Source: Urmitella timonensis
Lineage (GTDB): Bacteria > Actinomycetota > Actinomycetes > Actinomycetales > Actinomycetaceae
NCBI GenBank assembly: GCA_900120415.1
Contig: FQLW01000005.1
Span: 124,001 to 188,000, forward strand
Direction of reading: 5' to 3'
Length of the DNA: 64,000 bases
Notes under the pieces: model-generated
Told to the model about the DNA's origin: nothing
Seen by the model: the letters and a program-made list of their open reading frames with translations, nothing else
The model's database searches: none
Shown here: one piece after another, positions 36,676 to 47,178 of the stretch
Layout of the letters: each line of letters opens with the position of its first letter
Numbering within the stretch: position 1 is the stretch's first letter
Made by a program: the position numbers and the translations under genes

Positions 36676-36839
36676 TAGACCTGTTAAAGAATACCCAATC
36701 TCGACAGAGAAACAAACTTGACAGAGTGTGATATGAATCGAACTCATAAAACCCGTGCCAATACCAACAAATCTGGCGGTAGAGAATAAAATGACGCGCC
36801 CTCCTGCCCGCGCGCCCTATTGCAGCCCTGGGGGAGAGC

Positions 36840-38447
36840 ATGGGAAAATCAGGAGAAGCGATTAGTGGAAAGGGGGCGGCGCAAATCCTAGAAGAATCAC
36901 GGGTCAGCAAACAAGACCTAGAACGAGCCTATGACCTGGTTCGCCGTGTACGCGCACGCCACCCAAACCCACACGTAACAGACGCCGCCCCAGCTATCGC
37001 AAATCAAAACCAATCCGATAACTATCCGCCCGCGGAACAAAAAGGGCTAGAACTACTGGATTGGACGAGTACCGCGCTATCTAGACAAAGTTCGCACGGT
37101 GGAGATTTCTCGCGGCAATTGCGAGAAGAATTTCAACGTACGAACGCCTCTGACCTGGATATTTCAGAGGTCGAGTATCGCCGGGTTCAGTTAGAAAAAG
37201 TATTCCTTGTGGGCATATATGACCATGACCGCTCTCATGCGCAGCAGTCCCTATCGGAACTCGCGGCGCTTGCCCAAACCGCAGGTGCCGAACTGGTAAG
37301 CGCGGCTTTGCAGCGACGCAGCACCCCGGATGCGGCAACTTTCGTAGGGCGAGGTAAAGCTAAAGAGTTAGCCGAGCAGATAGCGGCGCTGAACGCCGAC
37401 ACCGTAGTCGTAAATGCCCAGCTCCAGCCCTCCCAGCGGCGAGGACTGGAAGACATAGTTCAAGTGAAAGTTATCGACCGCACCGCCGTAATCCTGGATA
37501 TTTTCGCCCAACACGCCTCCTCGCGCGAGGGGAAAGCCCAAGTGGAACTAGCGCAGCTACAATACCTGCTGCCCCGCCTTCGGGGCTGGGGGCAATCAAT
37601 GTCTCGCCAGGCAGGAGGACGCGTGTCGGGAGGAGCCGGAATCGGCGCGCGCGGCCCGGGCGAAACCAAACTGGAAACCGACCGTCGTCGGATTACCAAG
37701 CGAATCGCGAAACTGCGCCGCGAGATTCAACAAATGAAAAAAGGACGGGACACTAAACGGGAAAGCCGTCTGCAAAGCGCCCTGCCCTCAGTGGTAATCG
37801 TGGGCTACACCAACGCCGGAAAATCCTCTCTACTAAATGTCCTGGTAGACGCGGATGTGATGGTGCAAGATGCCCTGTTTGCTACTCTAGATCCCACCGT
37901 GCGCCAGGCGCAAACCCCCGATGGGCGCAGCTACACCCTAACCGACACGGTAGGTTTTATTGATGAACTTCCGCACGAGCTGGTAGAAGCTTTCCGCTCC
38001 ACCCTAGAGGAAGTTGAATACTCCGATGTAATCGTGCACGTAGTAGATGCCAGCCACCAGAACCCCTCCCATCAGGTAGAAACCGTTAAGGAAGTGTTGG
38101 GGGAGCTAACCAACATTTCTGCGATCCCCCAAATTATCGTCCTCAACAAAGCAGATTTGGTAGATGCATTCCATATCCGCGCACTGCAATCGTTAATACC
38201 TGGGGCGATAGCGCTCTCGACCCGCAGCGGGCAAGGTCTTAGCCAGCTCCGCGAAGCAATCGGCAAAGCGCTACCTGCGCCCGCTAAACCCATAGATTAC
38301 GTAATTCCCTATAGTCATTCTGCTCTGGTAGCCCGACTCCACCAGGAGGGTATCGTCGATACCGTGGAGTATCTAGAACAGGGCACTCATGTTATAGGGC
38401 GAGCTGGACCGGCCTTGGCGCAAGCCATATTGGAAGTGGCGAACTAG
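36840..38447 (+). CDS. hflX: GTPase HflX
   Basis: 535-aa ribosome-associated GTPase (splits stalled ribosomes). N-terminal HflX domain: LSELAALAQTAGAELVSAALQRR, FVGRGKAKELA, QLQPSQRRGLEDIVQVKVIDRTAVILDIFAQHA, then SGGAGIGARGPGETKLETDRR. G domain: G1 GYTNAGKSSL, G3 DTVGFIDELP, G4 NKAD. The first about 100 residues are a low-conservation extension seen in actinobacterial HflX. ATG preceded by GGGGGAGA. It directly abuts the helicase gene. Confidence 0.95.
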   Translation: MGKSGEAISGKGAAQILEESRVSKQDLERAYDLVRRVRARHPNPHVTDAAPAIANQNQSDNYPPAEQKGLELLDWTSTALSRQSSHGGDFSRQLREEFQRTNASDLDISEVEYRRVQLEKVFLVGIYDHDRSHAQQSLSELAALAQTAGAELVSAALQRRSTPDAATFVGRGKAKELAEQIAALNADTVVVNAQLQPSQRRGLEDIVQVKVIDRTAVILDIFAQHASSREGKAQVELAQLQYLLPRLRGWGQSMSRQAGGRVSGGAGIGARGPGETKLETDRRRITKRIAKLRREIQQMKKGRDTKRESRLQSALPSVVIVGYTNAGKSSLLNVLVDADVMVQDALFATLDPTVRQAQTPDGRSYTLTDTVGFIDELPHELVEAFRSTLEEVEYSDVIVHVVDASHQNPSHQVETVKEVLGELTNISAIPQIIVLNKADLVDAFHIRALQSLIPGAIALSTRSGQGLSQLREAIGKALPAPAKPIDYVIPYSHSALVARLHQEGIVDTVEYLEQGTHVIGRAGPALAQAILEVAN

Positions 38448-40457
38448 ATGGATTCTTCGGTTTCTCCGCTAGTTGCCACTGCCGATAAGGGTAAAGGCAG
38501 TGGCGGTAAAGATGCGAGAGCAGCGTGCGAAATTCTGCAAACCTGTATTGAGCGTATTGGGGGAAGTAAACGCGAGGAACAGGTTCAAATGTGTAATCTG
38601 GCGAGCCGCTCATTTTCTTTAGAGGGCGCGCAATTGGTGGGGGCAGGAACCGGTACGGGCAAATCTCTTGCCTATCTGGCGGCTGCTTTCCAGCAGGTCA
38701 TAGACCATGGGAAACGGGTTGTAATCTCGACTGCTACTTTGGCGTTGCAGCGTCAGCTCCTCAGCTGTGATATTCCCACGGTAGTGGGGGCGTGCCGGCA
38801 GCTCGGGTATCCTCTTCCAAACGTGGCGGTGCTAAAAGGGTGGTCAAACTATATTTGTCGCTGGAAACTGGCCGCTCCCGAAGAAAGTGAAGCTCTCTTT
38901 CCCGCCTATGAGGTGACTGCGGCTTCCCCCACTTTGGTGGGCAAACAATTGGCGCGGCTGCGGGAATGGGCGCAAGAGAGCGATAGCGGGGATCGTGACG
39001 ACCTAGAGCGGGCAGTCACGTTATCCGCCTGGCGGCAAGCCTCAATCGCTGCTAATCAATGTCAGGGGAAAACCTGTCGCTATTTTACTGACTGTTTTCC
39101 TAGAGATGCCCGGCTCAAAGCCCAAGATGCCGATATTATTGTCACTAATCACGCGCTATTAGCGATTTCGGCACTCACTAGCGCCGAGCTGCTGCCAGAT
39201 TTTGAAGTATTAATCGTTGATGAGGCGCACGAGCTTCCTTCCCGGGCGCGCTCGCAAGCCTGCGTGAACCTTTCAGGTGCGGCAATAGAAAGGATTGCCC
39301 GCAGCGTTAGAAAGCATTTTGATTTACCGGTCAGCAACCTTTTTGAGGTATCCGAACGTTTATCAAAAACCTTAAATGACTTGCCCGAGGGGGAATTGAA
39401 CTCTATCCAGGGAGCTTTGCAAGAGACTTTAACTGCGCTGCAAATCGAACTATCTGATATCTCTGGGCAGGTTAGTAGCGCTAATAAAGAGGACGAAAAT
39501 AAAGGTAAACAAAAAGTGACCCTGGCTCAGATTGAAGAGTCTTTAGAGGCCGCTGAACTAATTAGCTGCTTTGACCCGACCAAATCGGCTGCCTGGATTG
39601 AGGAAGAAAAATCTGGGGAACGTTGCCTTTATTCGGGGCCTCTCGACGTGGGAAATAAACTGTATGCGAACCTGTTTAAGGGACGTTCTTGCGTGCTGAC
39701 TTCTGCCACTATGCAGCTGGGAGGATCTTTTAATCCAATTGCTTCCTGCCTGGGGCTGCGCGGTTCGCACACTTGGCAAGGTAGTGATTTAGGTAGTCCT
39801 TTTGATTACGCTAAGCAAGGAATCCTGTATGTGGCTTCTGATTTGCCACGTCCGGGGCAATCAGGGCTAGATCAATCGGTTCTGGAAAGAGCCTTAGAGC
39901 TATCTGAGGCAGCTGGCGGGGGAGTGTTAGGGCTATTTTCTTCCTTTAAGGCGGCTGAACAGGCAGCCCAATATTTTGCCGATAACTGTGACTTCAAGGT
40001 ACTGTTACAGGGAGAACGACCTATAAATCAGCTGATAGATGAGTTTTCAGCTAATCGTGATTTTTGTTTATTTGGCACGCTTTCACTTTGGCAAGGAGTG
40101 GATTTGCCGGGAGATACCTGTCGCCTAGTGTTGATTGACCGAATACCTTTCCCTCGTCCTAATGACCCTTATATTTCTGCCCGCACCCGCGCTGTTGAGG
40201 TCGCAGGGGGAAGCGGCTTTGCCGAGGTTTCCCTCACTCATGCGGCGCTATTATTGGCTCAGGGGGTAGGGAGACTGATTAGAACTGCCAATGACCGGGG
40301 AGTAGTTGCAATCTTAGATCAGAGACTAACTACTGCCCGGTATGCTAACTACCTGCTTAAATCCTTACCCCCTTTTTGGAAAACCACCAATCGGGATACT
40401 GTGCTGGGCGCTTTAAAGCGTCTATCGAAACAACAAGAATCTGCCCAGGACAGCTAA
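38448..40457 (+). CDS. dinG: DinG-family ATP-dependent DNA helicase
   Basis: 669-aa superfamily 2 (XPD/DinG-like) helicase. Walker A GAGTGTGKS near residue 66, VDEAHELPSRA (DEAH box), motif III-like CVLTSATM, and motif VI QGVGRLIRTANDRGVVAILDQR. Four cysteines (ICRW, NQCQGKTCRYFTDCF) could hold an Fe-S cluster as in DinG/XPD. ATG immediately follows the hflX stop, so it is coupled. Likely unwinds branched DNA or R-loops. Confidence 0.9.
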   Translation: MDSSVSPLVATADKGKGSGGKDARAACEILQTCIERIGGSKREEQVQMCNLASRSFSLEGAQLVGAGTGTGKSLAYLAAAFQQVIDHGKRVVISTATLALQRQLLSCDIPTVVGACRQLGYPLPNVAVLKGWSNYICRWKLAAPEESEALFPAYEVTAASPTLVGKQLARLREWAQESDSGDRDDLERAVTLSAWRQASIAANQCQGKTCRYFTDCFPRDARLKAQDADIIVTNHALLAISALTSAELLPDFEVLIVDEAHELPSRARSQACVNLSGAAIERIARSVRKHFDLPVSNLFEVSERLSKTLNDLPEGELNSIQGALQETLTALQIELSDISGQVSSANKEDENKGKQKVTLAQIEESLEAAELISCFDPTKSAAWIEEEKSGERCLYSGPLDVGNKLYANLFKGRSCVLTSATMQLGGSFNPIASCLGLRGSHTWQGSDLGSPFDYAKQGILYVASDLPRPGQSGLDQSVLERALELSEAAGGGVLGLFSSFKAAEQAAQYFADNCDFKVLLQGERPINQLIDEFSANRDFCLFGTLSLWQGVDLPGDTCRLVLIDRIPFPRPNDPYISARTRAVEVAGGSGFAEVSLTHAALLLAQGVGRLIRTANDRGVVAILDQRLTTARYANYLLKSLPPFWKTTNRDTVLGALKRLSKQQESAQDS

Positions 40458-40572
40458 AAGACGAGAAAGACTATAAAATCACCCTGAAACTAGGTCGTTT
40501 TTCATCGGCATTATCAATTCTGGCAGGGTAATTTGGATTTAGAAGAAAACTTCTATCCCTAAAGGAGAAACT

Positions 40573-41562
40573 ATGTCGAAAGAGCGTGCAAATTCTCTCT
40601 ACCCCTCGGCGCTGACTCGTCGCTCGAAAGTGGGGATTGTCGGTGCCGGTTTCGTTGGTACTGCTCTCGCCTATGCGTGCCAGATTAAAGGGGCAGCTCG
40701 CGAAATAGCTCTATTCGATATAAATAAAGCTAAGGTCGAAGCAGAGGCTCTCGACCTTGCACACGGGATTCAGTTCACCCCTGCCGCTTCAATATCCGGT
40801 TCAGACGATGTTGAGGTGTTACGTGACTCGGACGTTATCGTGATTACCGCCGGTCCCCAGCAAAAACCGGGACAGTCACGCCTAGATATGGTGCAGGCGA
40901 TGGTAAACATCATGAACTCTATTTTGCCGAAAGTGCTAAACGTTGCCCCCGATGCCATTTATATCTTGGTCTCTAACCCGGTAGATATCGCTACCTATAT
41001 GGCTCTAAAGATGAGCGGTTTGCCCTCGCACCAGGTTTTTGGTTCCGGAACGGTACTTGATACTTCCCGGATGCGTTACCTAATTTCGCAAGAAACCGGG
41101 GTTGCAGTCCAAAATATTCACGCCTATATTGCCGGTGAACACGGTGACTCCGAGGTTCCGCTCTGGTCCAGTGCCGAGATTGGTAACGTGCCGCTCTCGC
41201 GGTGGGGAGCCACCGTCGGGGGAGGAATTTTTGATGATAAGCTGCAAAAACGGATAGCGAAAGACGTAGTGGAATCAGCCTACCGGATTATTGACGGAAA
41301 AGGGGTAACTAATTTCGCGATCGGGCTGGCAGTAACCAACATTATCTCCGCAGTAATGCGCGATGAGGATCGGGTTCTAACCGTTTCGTCCCTACTTGAC
41401 AACTGGAATGGTATCTCCGGGGTATGTATGGCAGCCCCAACTCTGGTGGGTCGCTCCGGGGTAGGGCGCGTACTAGATCCGCCGATTACCCTAAATGAGC
41501 GGGATGCTCTTACTCGCAGCGCAGAAAAACTGTCCGAGGTTGCTAAATCGGTGGGGCTATAA
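40573..41562 (+). CDS. ldh: L-lactate dehydrogenase
   Basis: 329-aa NAD-dependent enzyme interconverting pyruvate and L-lactate, fitting a fermentative lifestyle. Rossmann motif VGIVGAGFVGTALAYAC, the substrate loop with Arg (QQKPGQSRLDMV), VSNPVDIATY and the catalytic His in IAGEHGDSEVPLW; Gln at the loop position that selects pyruvate over oxaloacetate (AGPQQKPGQSR). AAAGGAGAAA precedes the ATG. A TATAAA at 40473 could be its -10 box. Confidence 0.94.
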   Translation: MSKERANSLYPSALTRRSKVGIVGAGFVGTALAYACQIKGAAREIALFDINKAKVEAEALDLAHGIQFTPAASISGSDDVEVLRDSDVIVITAGPQQKPGQSRLDMVQAMVNIMNSILPKVLNVAPDAIYILVSNPVDIATYMALKMSGLPSHQVFGSGTVLDTSRMRYLISQETGVAVQNIHAYIAGEHGDSEVPLWSSAEIGNVPLSRWGATVGGGIFDDKLQKRIAKDVVESAYRIIDGKGVTNFAIGLAVTNIISAVMRDEDRVLTVSSLLDNWNGISGVCMAAPTLVGRSGVGRVLDPPITLNERDALTRSAEKLSEVAKSVGL

Positions 41563-41611
41563 CCTAAGCTTCGTTAGCGGACATAACTAGCTATTTGGCT
41601 GATGGGTGGTC

Positions 41612-43405
41612 TTAAGATAGGGGAACTTCCCAGCTTAAGGCTAACCCGTTAGGTTTAGCTGCCTTAACGAGGCAAATACCGCCGTGGCGGCGGGCGCGGC
41701 TCTTCAGATTATCAAGACCAGACCGGCGGGTAACGCTAGGATCTAGGCCATGCCCATCATCGGTTACTTCCACCTGGATAGATCCGTTACAGCCCATACC
41801 GCTAATTTTTACCACCACCTGTGCCGAGGATGCCCCCGCATGGCGTGCCGTATTAGACAGGGCTTCACGTACTACCGCCACTACGTCATCACAAATATCG
41901 TGTCCGACCCGCTGATCGGCTTCTTCAATCAAGATTTCTTCCCTAGCCGGGTTTGAAGCCGAGAGGGTTTCTCCATCTATCTCTAAAACGAAAGAGGGCG
42001 CGAATCCCAGTAACCGCCGAGCCAGGGAAGCTTCTCGGCGCAGCCGTTCAACTAAATCTACCGCCGCATCTGGTTCTCGCAAATTGTGGACAATCGCTCT
42101 AATCTGTTTAACCGAGTCATCTACACTGGCCAAAGCCTTTTCCATCAGGGACTCCGCCTGAGAGAAATCCAGATTAGTTTCACTGGCAAAAGTTGCTCGA
42201 ATCCGTTCTAACTGCATACCGGTAGCGAAAAGCTGTTGGATTGCGAGGTCATGCAAATCTTCCCCAATTTTGGCGCGCTCATCTAGCAAAGTTGCAATAT
42301 CGGCTGCATGTTTAGCATCAGCGATTTCGAGGGCGAGAGCCGCTTGGGTAGCAACCTGTTCCGCCATAGCTAAAACCTCAGGGTTGAACTCTGGTTTACC
42401 TGGTAGACGTAAAAGCAGTAATACCCCGATAGCGTGCGATCTGGCTAATAGGGGGACGTAGAGAGCGGCACCGAACTTGGACAGTTCTTGTACCCGTAAA
42501 GTGGTCGCTCGCGCCAAGGAATCAACGATTAAACCTTGACCTTCTGCAAGTACCGTGCGGGCCCGTCCTTGTGGAGGAAAAGCCACCCCAATCAGTTCGC
42601 TCGCACCATATCCGGAAGCAATCTCGCAAACCCAAGAATCACCGACCGAGGGTAAAACCAGTAAAGCAGTATCGGCTTGCGCTACTTCCCGTACCGATTT
42701 CGCAATAAACTGCAGGGCGTCCTCTTCATCCGTACCCTCTAATAGAATCGTGGTGAGCTGCTGGGACACCTGGGTCCAGCGTTCGCGTGAGCGCGAAACC
42801 TCGTAAAGACGAGAGTTTTCTATCGCTACTGCGGCTAGAACTGCAAGTCCTGATACGTATGCCAAGTCGTGTTCACTGTATCCTCCGGGACGATTACACA
42901 GGTAGAGGCGACCATAGACTTGTTCATGGATACGCAGCGGTACCCCTAAAAACGAGTGCATTTCCGGGTGTGAGGGCGGATAGCCGGTAAAACGCGGATC
43001 GGAAGCCAAATCATTAGAGATAACGCCGTTATTTACCGGAACATCTCCGATAATTCCGCGTCCTACCGGGGGATGTCCCATTGATGCACGCTGTTTTTCG
43101 CTCACCCCGTGAGTATAAAAAGCGCTGGTCTCCCCGCGAGAGTCCAAGATAGCTAAGGCTCCATAGGGCGAGGAAGTCATGGCGCACGCCTGATCTACGA
43201 ATGCCTGCAAAACTTTGTCTTGCTCTAGGTTTCCCATCAGGCGTAGCACAGAGGATAACAGGCGCGAACTATCTTCTGATAGCGACGAATGGTTATCTAA
43301 ACTGCTATCTAAAGGGCGAGAAGCGGCAATTGGGTCGGGTAAATCCGGGTTGTCGGAACTTGATAAGCCGGGGAAACTTGGTAATGGAACGTTATCAAAA
43401 GACAT
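41612..43405 (-). CDS. GAF-domain sensor histidine kinase (DevS/NarL-type family)
   Basis: 597 aa from ATG 43405 (AGGAG 8 bases upstream; the longer frame is not supported). Two tandem GAF domains at about 45-190 and 215-370, the second with ADTALLVLPSVGDSWVCEIASGYGA; a HisKA_3 dimerisation helix with the phospho-acceptor in KIGEDLHDLAIQQLFATGMQLERI; and a HATPase domain (NTARHAGASSAQVVV, DDGHGLDPS, GLDNLKSRARRHGG). No membrane segments. Architecture like mycobacterial DevS/DosT redox and hypoxia sensors; placement at the end of the cydDC genes, overlapping cydC by 11 bases, suggests control of the oxidase genes. No response regulator gene is in the window. Confidence 0.88.
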   Translation of the reverse strand: MSFDNVPLPSFPGLSSSDNPDLPDPIAASRPLDSSLDNHSSLSEDSSRLLSSVLRLMGNLEQDKVLQAFVDQACAMTSSPYGALAILDSRGETSAFYTHGVSEKQRASMGHPPVGRGIIGDVPVNNGVISNDLASDPRFTGYPPSHPEMHSFLGVPLRIHEQVYGRLYLCNRPGGYSEHDLAYVSGLAVLAAVAIENSRLYEVSRSRERWTQVSQQLTTILLEGTDEEDALQFIAKSVREVAQADTALLVLPSVGDSWVCEIASGYGASELIGVAFPPQGRARTVLAEGQGLIVDSLARATTLRVQELSKFGAALYVPLLARSHAIGVLLLLRLPGKPEFNPEVLAMAEQVATQAALALEIADAKHAADIATLLDERAKIGEDLHDLAIQQLFATGMQLERIRATFASETNLDFSQAESLMEKALASVDDSVKQIRAIVHNLREPDAAVDLVERLRREASLARRLLGFAPSFVLEIDGETLSASNPAREEILIEEADQRVGHDICDDVVAVVREALSNTARHAGASSAQVVVKISGMGCNGSIQVEVTDDGHGLDPSVTRRSGLDNLKSRARRHGGICLVKAAKPNGLALSWEVPLS

Positions 43406-45203
43406 CAACCTGCTCCTGGCGGATACTCCAGGCATAGCCTTGGTGGGTTTCTAAGAGTTCTTTATGAGTGCCTGAAGCGACAAAGGTTGCTGGCTCGTTG
43501 GGATTGCCGTGGGGCTTATCCATAATAAATACTTTATCTGCCTGGTCGAGGGGGGTTAAACGATGGGTTACCAGGATGACTCCCCGTTTTTGTTCTTTAC
43601 TGCCGGAATTTAATAAATCTCGCAGCAGAGCGTCAGCGGTTTCGGCGTCCAAGTGTTCTCCGGGCTCATCAAGCGCTAATAGCGGTGCTTTCGCTGCCAT
43701 AGCGCGTGCCAAAAGAATCCGGCGACGTTCACCACCAGAAATAGTGGTTGCGCCCGAACCTAGCTCGGTTTCTAAACCATCTGGCAGTGAAGATATCCAT
43801 TGCCCCAAACCAGCCTCTTTAAGTAGTTCTTCCCCCTCTTTAGCTGAAAGCTGACCATTAGCTACTCGCAGGTTTTCTAAAATAGTGGTTTCAAAAATAT
43901 GGGCATCCTCGGGAGTAATTACGAAGCTGGCCGCAGCCCGAATACGCGGTAAGGAGAAAATATCTACCCCATCAATTTTTACGCTCCCAGAAACTGGTTT
44001 TAGCAGTCCAGCCAGGGTGTAGAGCAGGGTGGTTTTCCCGATACCGGATTGCCCGACAATCGCCAGGTGATTGCCTGGTTCTAGACGTAAATTAATCCCC
44101 TCGGCTACTACCGGACCCCCTGGCCAGCCAATAGCTAAATCCTTAGCTTCCAGAATACTGGAAGTGTTCCGGTTGCGGGGGGTACTTGGCTGTTCGTCCT
44201 CTTCAGTCGTTTTTACCTGTTCCTGCGCCGGAAGCATATTCATTATCCGAACCGCTGAAGTAGCCGATATTACTAGCTGTTGAGCGGCCGGTCCGAGCTG
44301 TGCGGTTCCCTCGAAAGCAGAGAGGGGAGTAAGTGCCAGCACTGCCAGCATTACCTCGGGGATAGATTGGTGATTTACCGCCGAAATCCCGAAATAGGCA
44401 GCCATGATTACCGCCATTAACATTCCGAACACGTCGATAGCCTCTGCCAAGGCAGCTGGTTTTGCGGAGGAATCCTTTGCCTCATAGAGCTGATCTTCCA
44501 GCTTCGACAGGCCAGAAAGTACCTGTTGAGTTTGACCATCCACCGTGATTTGGGCAGCGCCATCAACCATAGTCATTGCCACTTCGGAAATCTGGGCGCG
44601 ACTTTGAGTTTCACGCTGCTGGGAAATTCGGGTAGCACGGATAGTGAAAAGCGGACCGACCAGGCCAGATAGCAGTAGACCTAGTGCCAAGAAAAGACCG
44701 GCTCTCCAATCCACTAGGCTGATACCGACCACGGTTATTATCCCCGCAATAGCGGCAACCATGGCTGGTAACAGGCTTTTTACCACGAAATCACCGATAT
44801 TGTCTACATCGGTTCCCATCCGATCTAGAATATCTCCCCGCCGCAAGCTGGCAATCCGGGCGGTGTCGGAATAGGAAAGACTTCTGTAAAGATTGGTGCG
44901 CAGGGTAGTCATTCCGGACACCCCTAACTTGTGGGAGGCTAACCGTTCCAGGTAACGGAACACCGCTTTGGAAATCCCGAAAAAACGCACAGAAACAACC
45001 GCTACCTCCAGGTAGAGGACGGGCGGCATTTGGGAGGCACGGGCAATTAGCCAGGCTGCGGTAGCGCCTAGGGCAATGGTTGCACCCAATCCGGCTGCCC
45101 CCAAGAAACAAGCCAAAAACAAGGTGGCTGGTTTTAGTTCTAAGAGCTTTATAGCCCGTTTAAGTGCCTGGCGTTCTTCGGTGGTAATGAACCACGTTTT
45201 CAT
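43395..45203 (-). CDS. cydC: cysteine/glutathione ABC exporter CydC
   Basis: 602-aa half-transporter with a six-helix membrane domain and a C-terminal ATPase (Walker A GQSGIGKTT, signature ISGGERRR, LALDEPGEHLDAETA). With CydD it exports reduced thiols or haem-related cargo needed to assemble cytochrome bd. ATG 2 bases after the cydD stop. The C-terminus overlaps the kinase start. Confidence 0.92.
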   Translation of the reverse strand: MKTWFITTEERQALKRAIKLLELKPATLFLACFLGAAGLGATIALGATAAWLIARASQMPPVLYLEVAVVSVRFFGISKAVFRYLERLASHKLGVSGMTTLRTNLYRSLSYSDTARIASLRRGDILDRMGTDVDNIGDFVVKSLLPAMVAAIAGIITVVGISLVDWRAGLFLALGLLLSGLVGPLFTIRATRISQQRETQSRAQISEVAMTMVDGAAQITVDGQTQQVLSGLSKLEDQLYEAKDSSAKPAALAEAIDVFGMLMAVIMAAYFGISAVNHQSIPEVMLAVLALTPLSAFEGTAQLGPAAQQLVISATSAVRIMNMLPAQEQVKTTEEDEQPSTPRNRNTSSILEAKDLAIGWPGGPVVAEGINLRLEPGNHLAIVGQSGIGKTTLLYTLAGLLKPVSGSVKIDGVDIFSLPRIRAAASFVITPEDAHIFETTILENLRVANGQLSAKEGEELLKEAGLGQWISSLPDGLETELGSGATTISGGERRRILLARAMAAKAPLLALDEPGEHLDAETADALLRDLLNSGSKEQKRGVILVTHRLTPLDQADKVFIMDKPHGNPNEPATFVASGTHKELLETHQGYAWSIRQEQVDVF

Positions 45204-45205
45204 AA

Positions 45206-46987
45206 CTATTGCAACCCCCGTGTCGAGCCTAGAAATTCGGGAATCTCCGCCTCACTGGCTCGGGCTGCCTGGGGCTGAGTATCGTGATAACGTTCCGCTT
45301 CTTCAGCGGTGAAGGGAACCGAGGATATCCGCACTACCTGGTCAGCTAGTTGCGCTAGCTCTTGGCGGTGGGCAATCAAGACTACAGTTTTACCAGAATC
45401 TTTTAGATGTTGAACAACTTGCGCCACCTGTGCCACCAAATGGGCATCTAGATGTGCGGAAGGCTCATCTAGGACGATGAGTTGTTTCGTGGAGAGCAAA
45501 GCCCGCACTAGGGCGAGACGCTGACGCTGTCCTACAGATAGACCTTCTCCTCCTGCCCGCAGGAAAGTGTTCCAGCCTTCGGGAAGTTTTGCCACTACCT
45601 CTTCAAATCCTGCTAGGCGAGAGGCTTTCCGAACTTCTTTTCCGGGGAGTCCCTGTGGGAAAAGCTCTTGTAGATGCGGGTGTGACTCTGCAATGTTTTG
45701 AGCCAAAGTTCCAGGTAGAAGTATTGGTATTTGGGGTAGCCAAGAAGTTTGCTGCCACCACGACTCCGGGGAGATGTCATCTAGGGAAATGGTATTCCCG
45801 GTGCTATCACAAAGAGTGATTTCGCCCCGGTCGCAAGCTAACTGTTTTAACAGTGCCATGACTGTGGTGGTTTTACCTTCCCCAGATTTACCTACTAAAG
45901 CGGTGATAGTGGCGGGCTTAATAGTTAGATTCACGTTATTTGGAGCCCAAGCTCCGCGTGAAGCCATAGTGAGGCCGCTAAGAGTAATGGTGGTGTCGGT
46001 CAAATTGGGAGCCGGCTGGTCACCGCCAGTAGCTGGGGAAGTTTCTAGGATTTCAAAAGCAGATTGGGAAGCAGCGACCCCATCAGCGGAAGCATGGAAG
46101 AACTTGCCTACTTGACGTACCGGCGTGTACACCTCTGGTGCAAGCATAATCGCGATTAGACCAGTGTAAAGGTCAAGACCACCACTTACCATTCGCAGTC
46201 CTACCGTGACTGCCACGATTGCTACCGAAAGAATAGAAATAAACTCCAATACCGCTCCCGATAGAAAGGCGATACGTAAAGTAGCCATCGTGGTTTGGGT
46301 ATAGGTTTTACCAATCGAGGAGATTTGTTTTTCCGGGCCGCGGTGTCTGCCCAGGCTCTTCAAAGTGGCAAGACCGGCAATTAAATCTAGTAGTTGCCGT
46401 CCCAAGTGTTGCATCGTAGCCAGACGGCGATCAGAGGCGCTTTGAGTCATCTTCCCAATAATCACCATAAAGATAGGAATCAAGGGAATAGTAATAATGG
46501 CTACTAGCGCCGACCAAAAGTCCATTACCGCCATGACCACTAAGACCAGGGGAGTGACGGTAACCGCTAAAATCAGTTGCGGAATATAATCAACGAAGTA
46601 AGGACCGAGTTTTTCTAGCCCCCTAGTAGCTAAGGTAACTGTGTCGGTACCTTTACGTGCTAACCAGCGCGGTCCCAGTTTCAAACAATGTGCCAGCACT
46701 TGGGCGCGCAATTCTCGAATCGCTTTCTTGGCTGATTTATGTTGATGGTTTGCACGAAAATAGGTTAGACCCACTCGCGCCATGGAAACGATTGCTAACC
46801 AGAATGCAAAGTGAGCTACTTGCCCCCAGGTTTGCCGTAAAGATATAACCGGAGAAATCAACGCAGCTATCAGTAAACATTGGGCGATAACTAACCCTGC
46901 TTGCATAATGCCGGTTATTGCAGTTATCGCAATCGATAGGCGTGCTGAGCGAGCATATTTCAGCAGTTTCGGATCAAGTGGTTTCAA
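45206..46987 (-). CDS. cydD: cysteine/glutathione ABC exporter CydD
   Basis: 593 aa. Six predicted helices with VLAHCLKLGPRWLARKGTDTVTLATRGLEKLGPYFVDYIPQL typical of CydD (shown here as a 133-174 region), Walker A GKSGEGKTT, signature LSVGQRQRLALVRALL, Walker B LIVLDEPSAHLD. TTG start with GGAGGA seven bases upstream. Separated from cydB by 630 bases of repeats and a terminator, so it likely has its own promoter. Confidence 0.92.
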   Translation of the reverse strand: MKPLDPKLLKYARSARLSIAITAITGIMQAGLVIAQCLLIAALISPVISLRQTWGQVAHFAFWLAIVSMARVGLTYFRANHQHKSAKKAIRELRAQVLAHCLKLGPRWLARKGTDTVTLATRGLEKLGPYFVDYIPQLILAVTVTPLVLVVMAVMDFWSALVAIITIPLIPIFMVIIGKMTQSASDRRLATMQHLGRQLLDLIAGLATLKSLGRHRGPEKQISSIGKTYTQTTMATLRIAFLSGAVLEFISILSVAIVAVTVGLRMVSGGLDLYTGLIAIMLAPEVYTPVRQVGKFFHASADGVAASQSAFEILETSPATGGDQPAPNLTDTTITLSGLTMASRGAWAPNNVNLTIKPATITALVGKSGEGKTTTVMALLKQLACDRGEITLCDSTGNTISLDDISPESWWQQTSWLPQIPILLPGTLAQNIAESHPHLQELFPQGLPGKEVRKASRLAGFEEVVAKLPEGWNTFLRAGGEGLSVGQRQRLALVRALLSTKQLIVLDEPSAHLDAHLVAQVAQVVQHLKDSGKTVVLIAHRQELAQLADQVVRISSVPFTAEEAERYHDTQPQAARASEAEIPEFLGSTRGLQ

Positions 46988-47077
46988 AACGAGTGTCCTC
47001 CATGCAAATAATAGGACTATTTTCCCACAGGAAGTAGAAAACTCTAAACGCGTCCCAACCTATGCCGATAGTGCGTG

Positions 47078-47170
47078 CGGGCTGGGGTAGAAAAAGTACT
47101 CGGGGGACCCCAGTGAGCCTTGCTTCGCTCGGCTCAAGCCCCCTCTCGCATCATTTTCTACCCCAGCCCG
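47078..47170. repeat. type-2 palindromic element, intact
   Basis: Perfect 17-bp outer arms (47078-47094 and 47154-47170), unrelated in sequence to those at 12,656. They enclose the conserved AGTACTCGGGGGACCCCAGTGA box, a small GAGCC-GGCTC hairpin, and CAAGCCCCCTCTCGCATC. It lies upstream of cydD. Confidence 0.85.
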
Positions 47171-47178
47171 GTTACCCC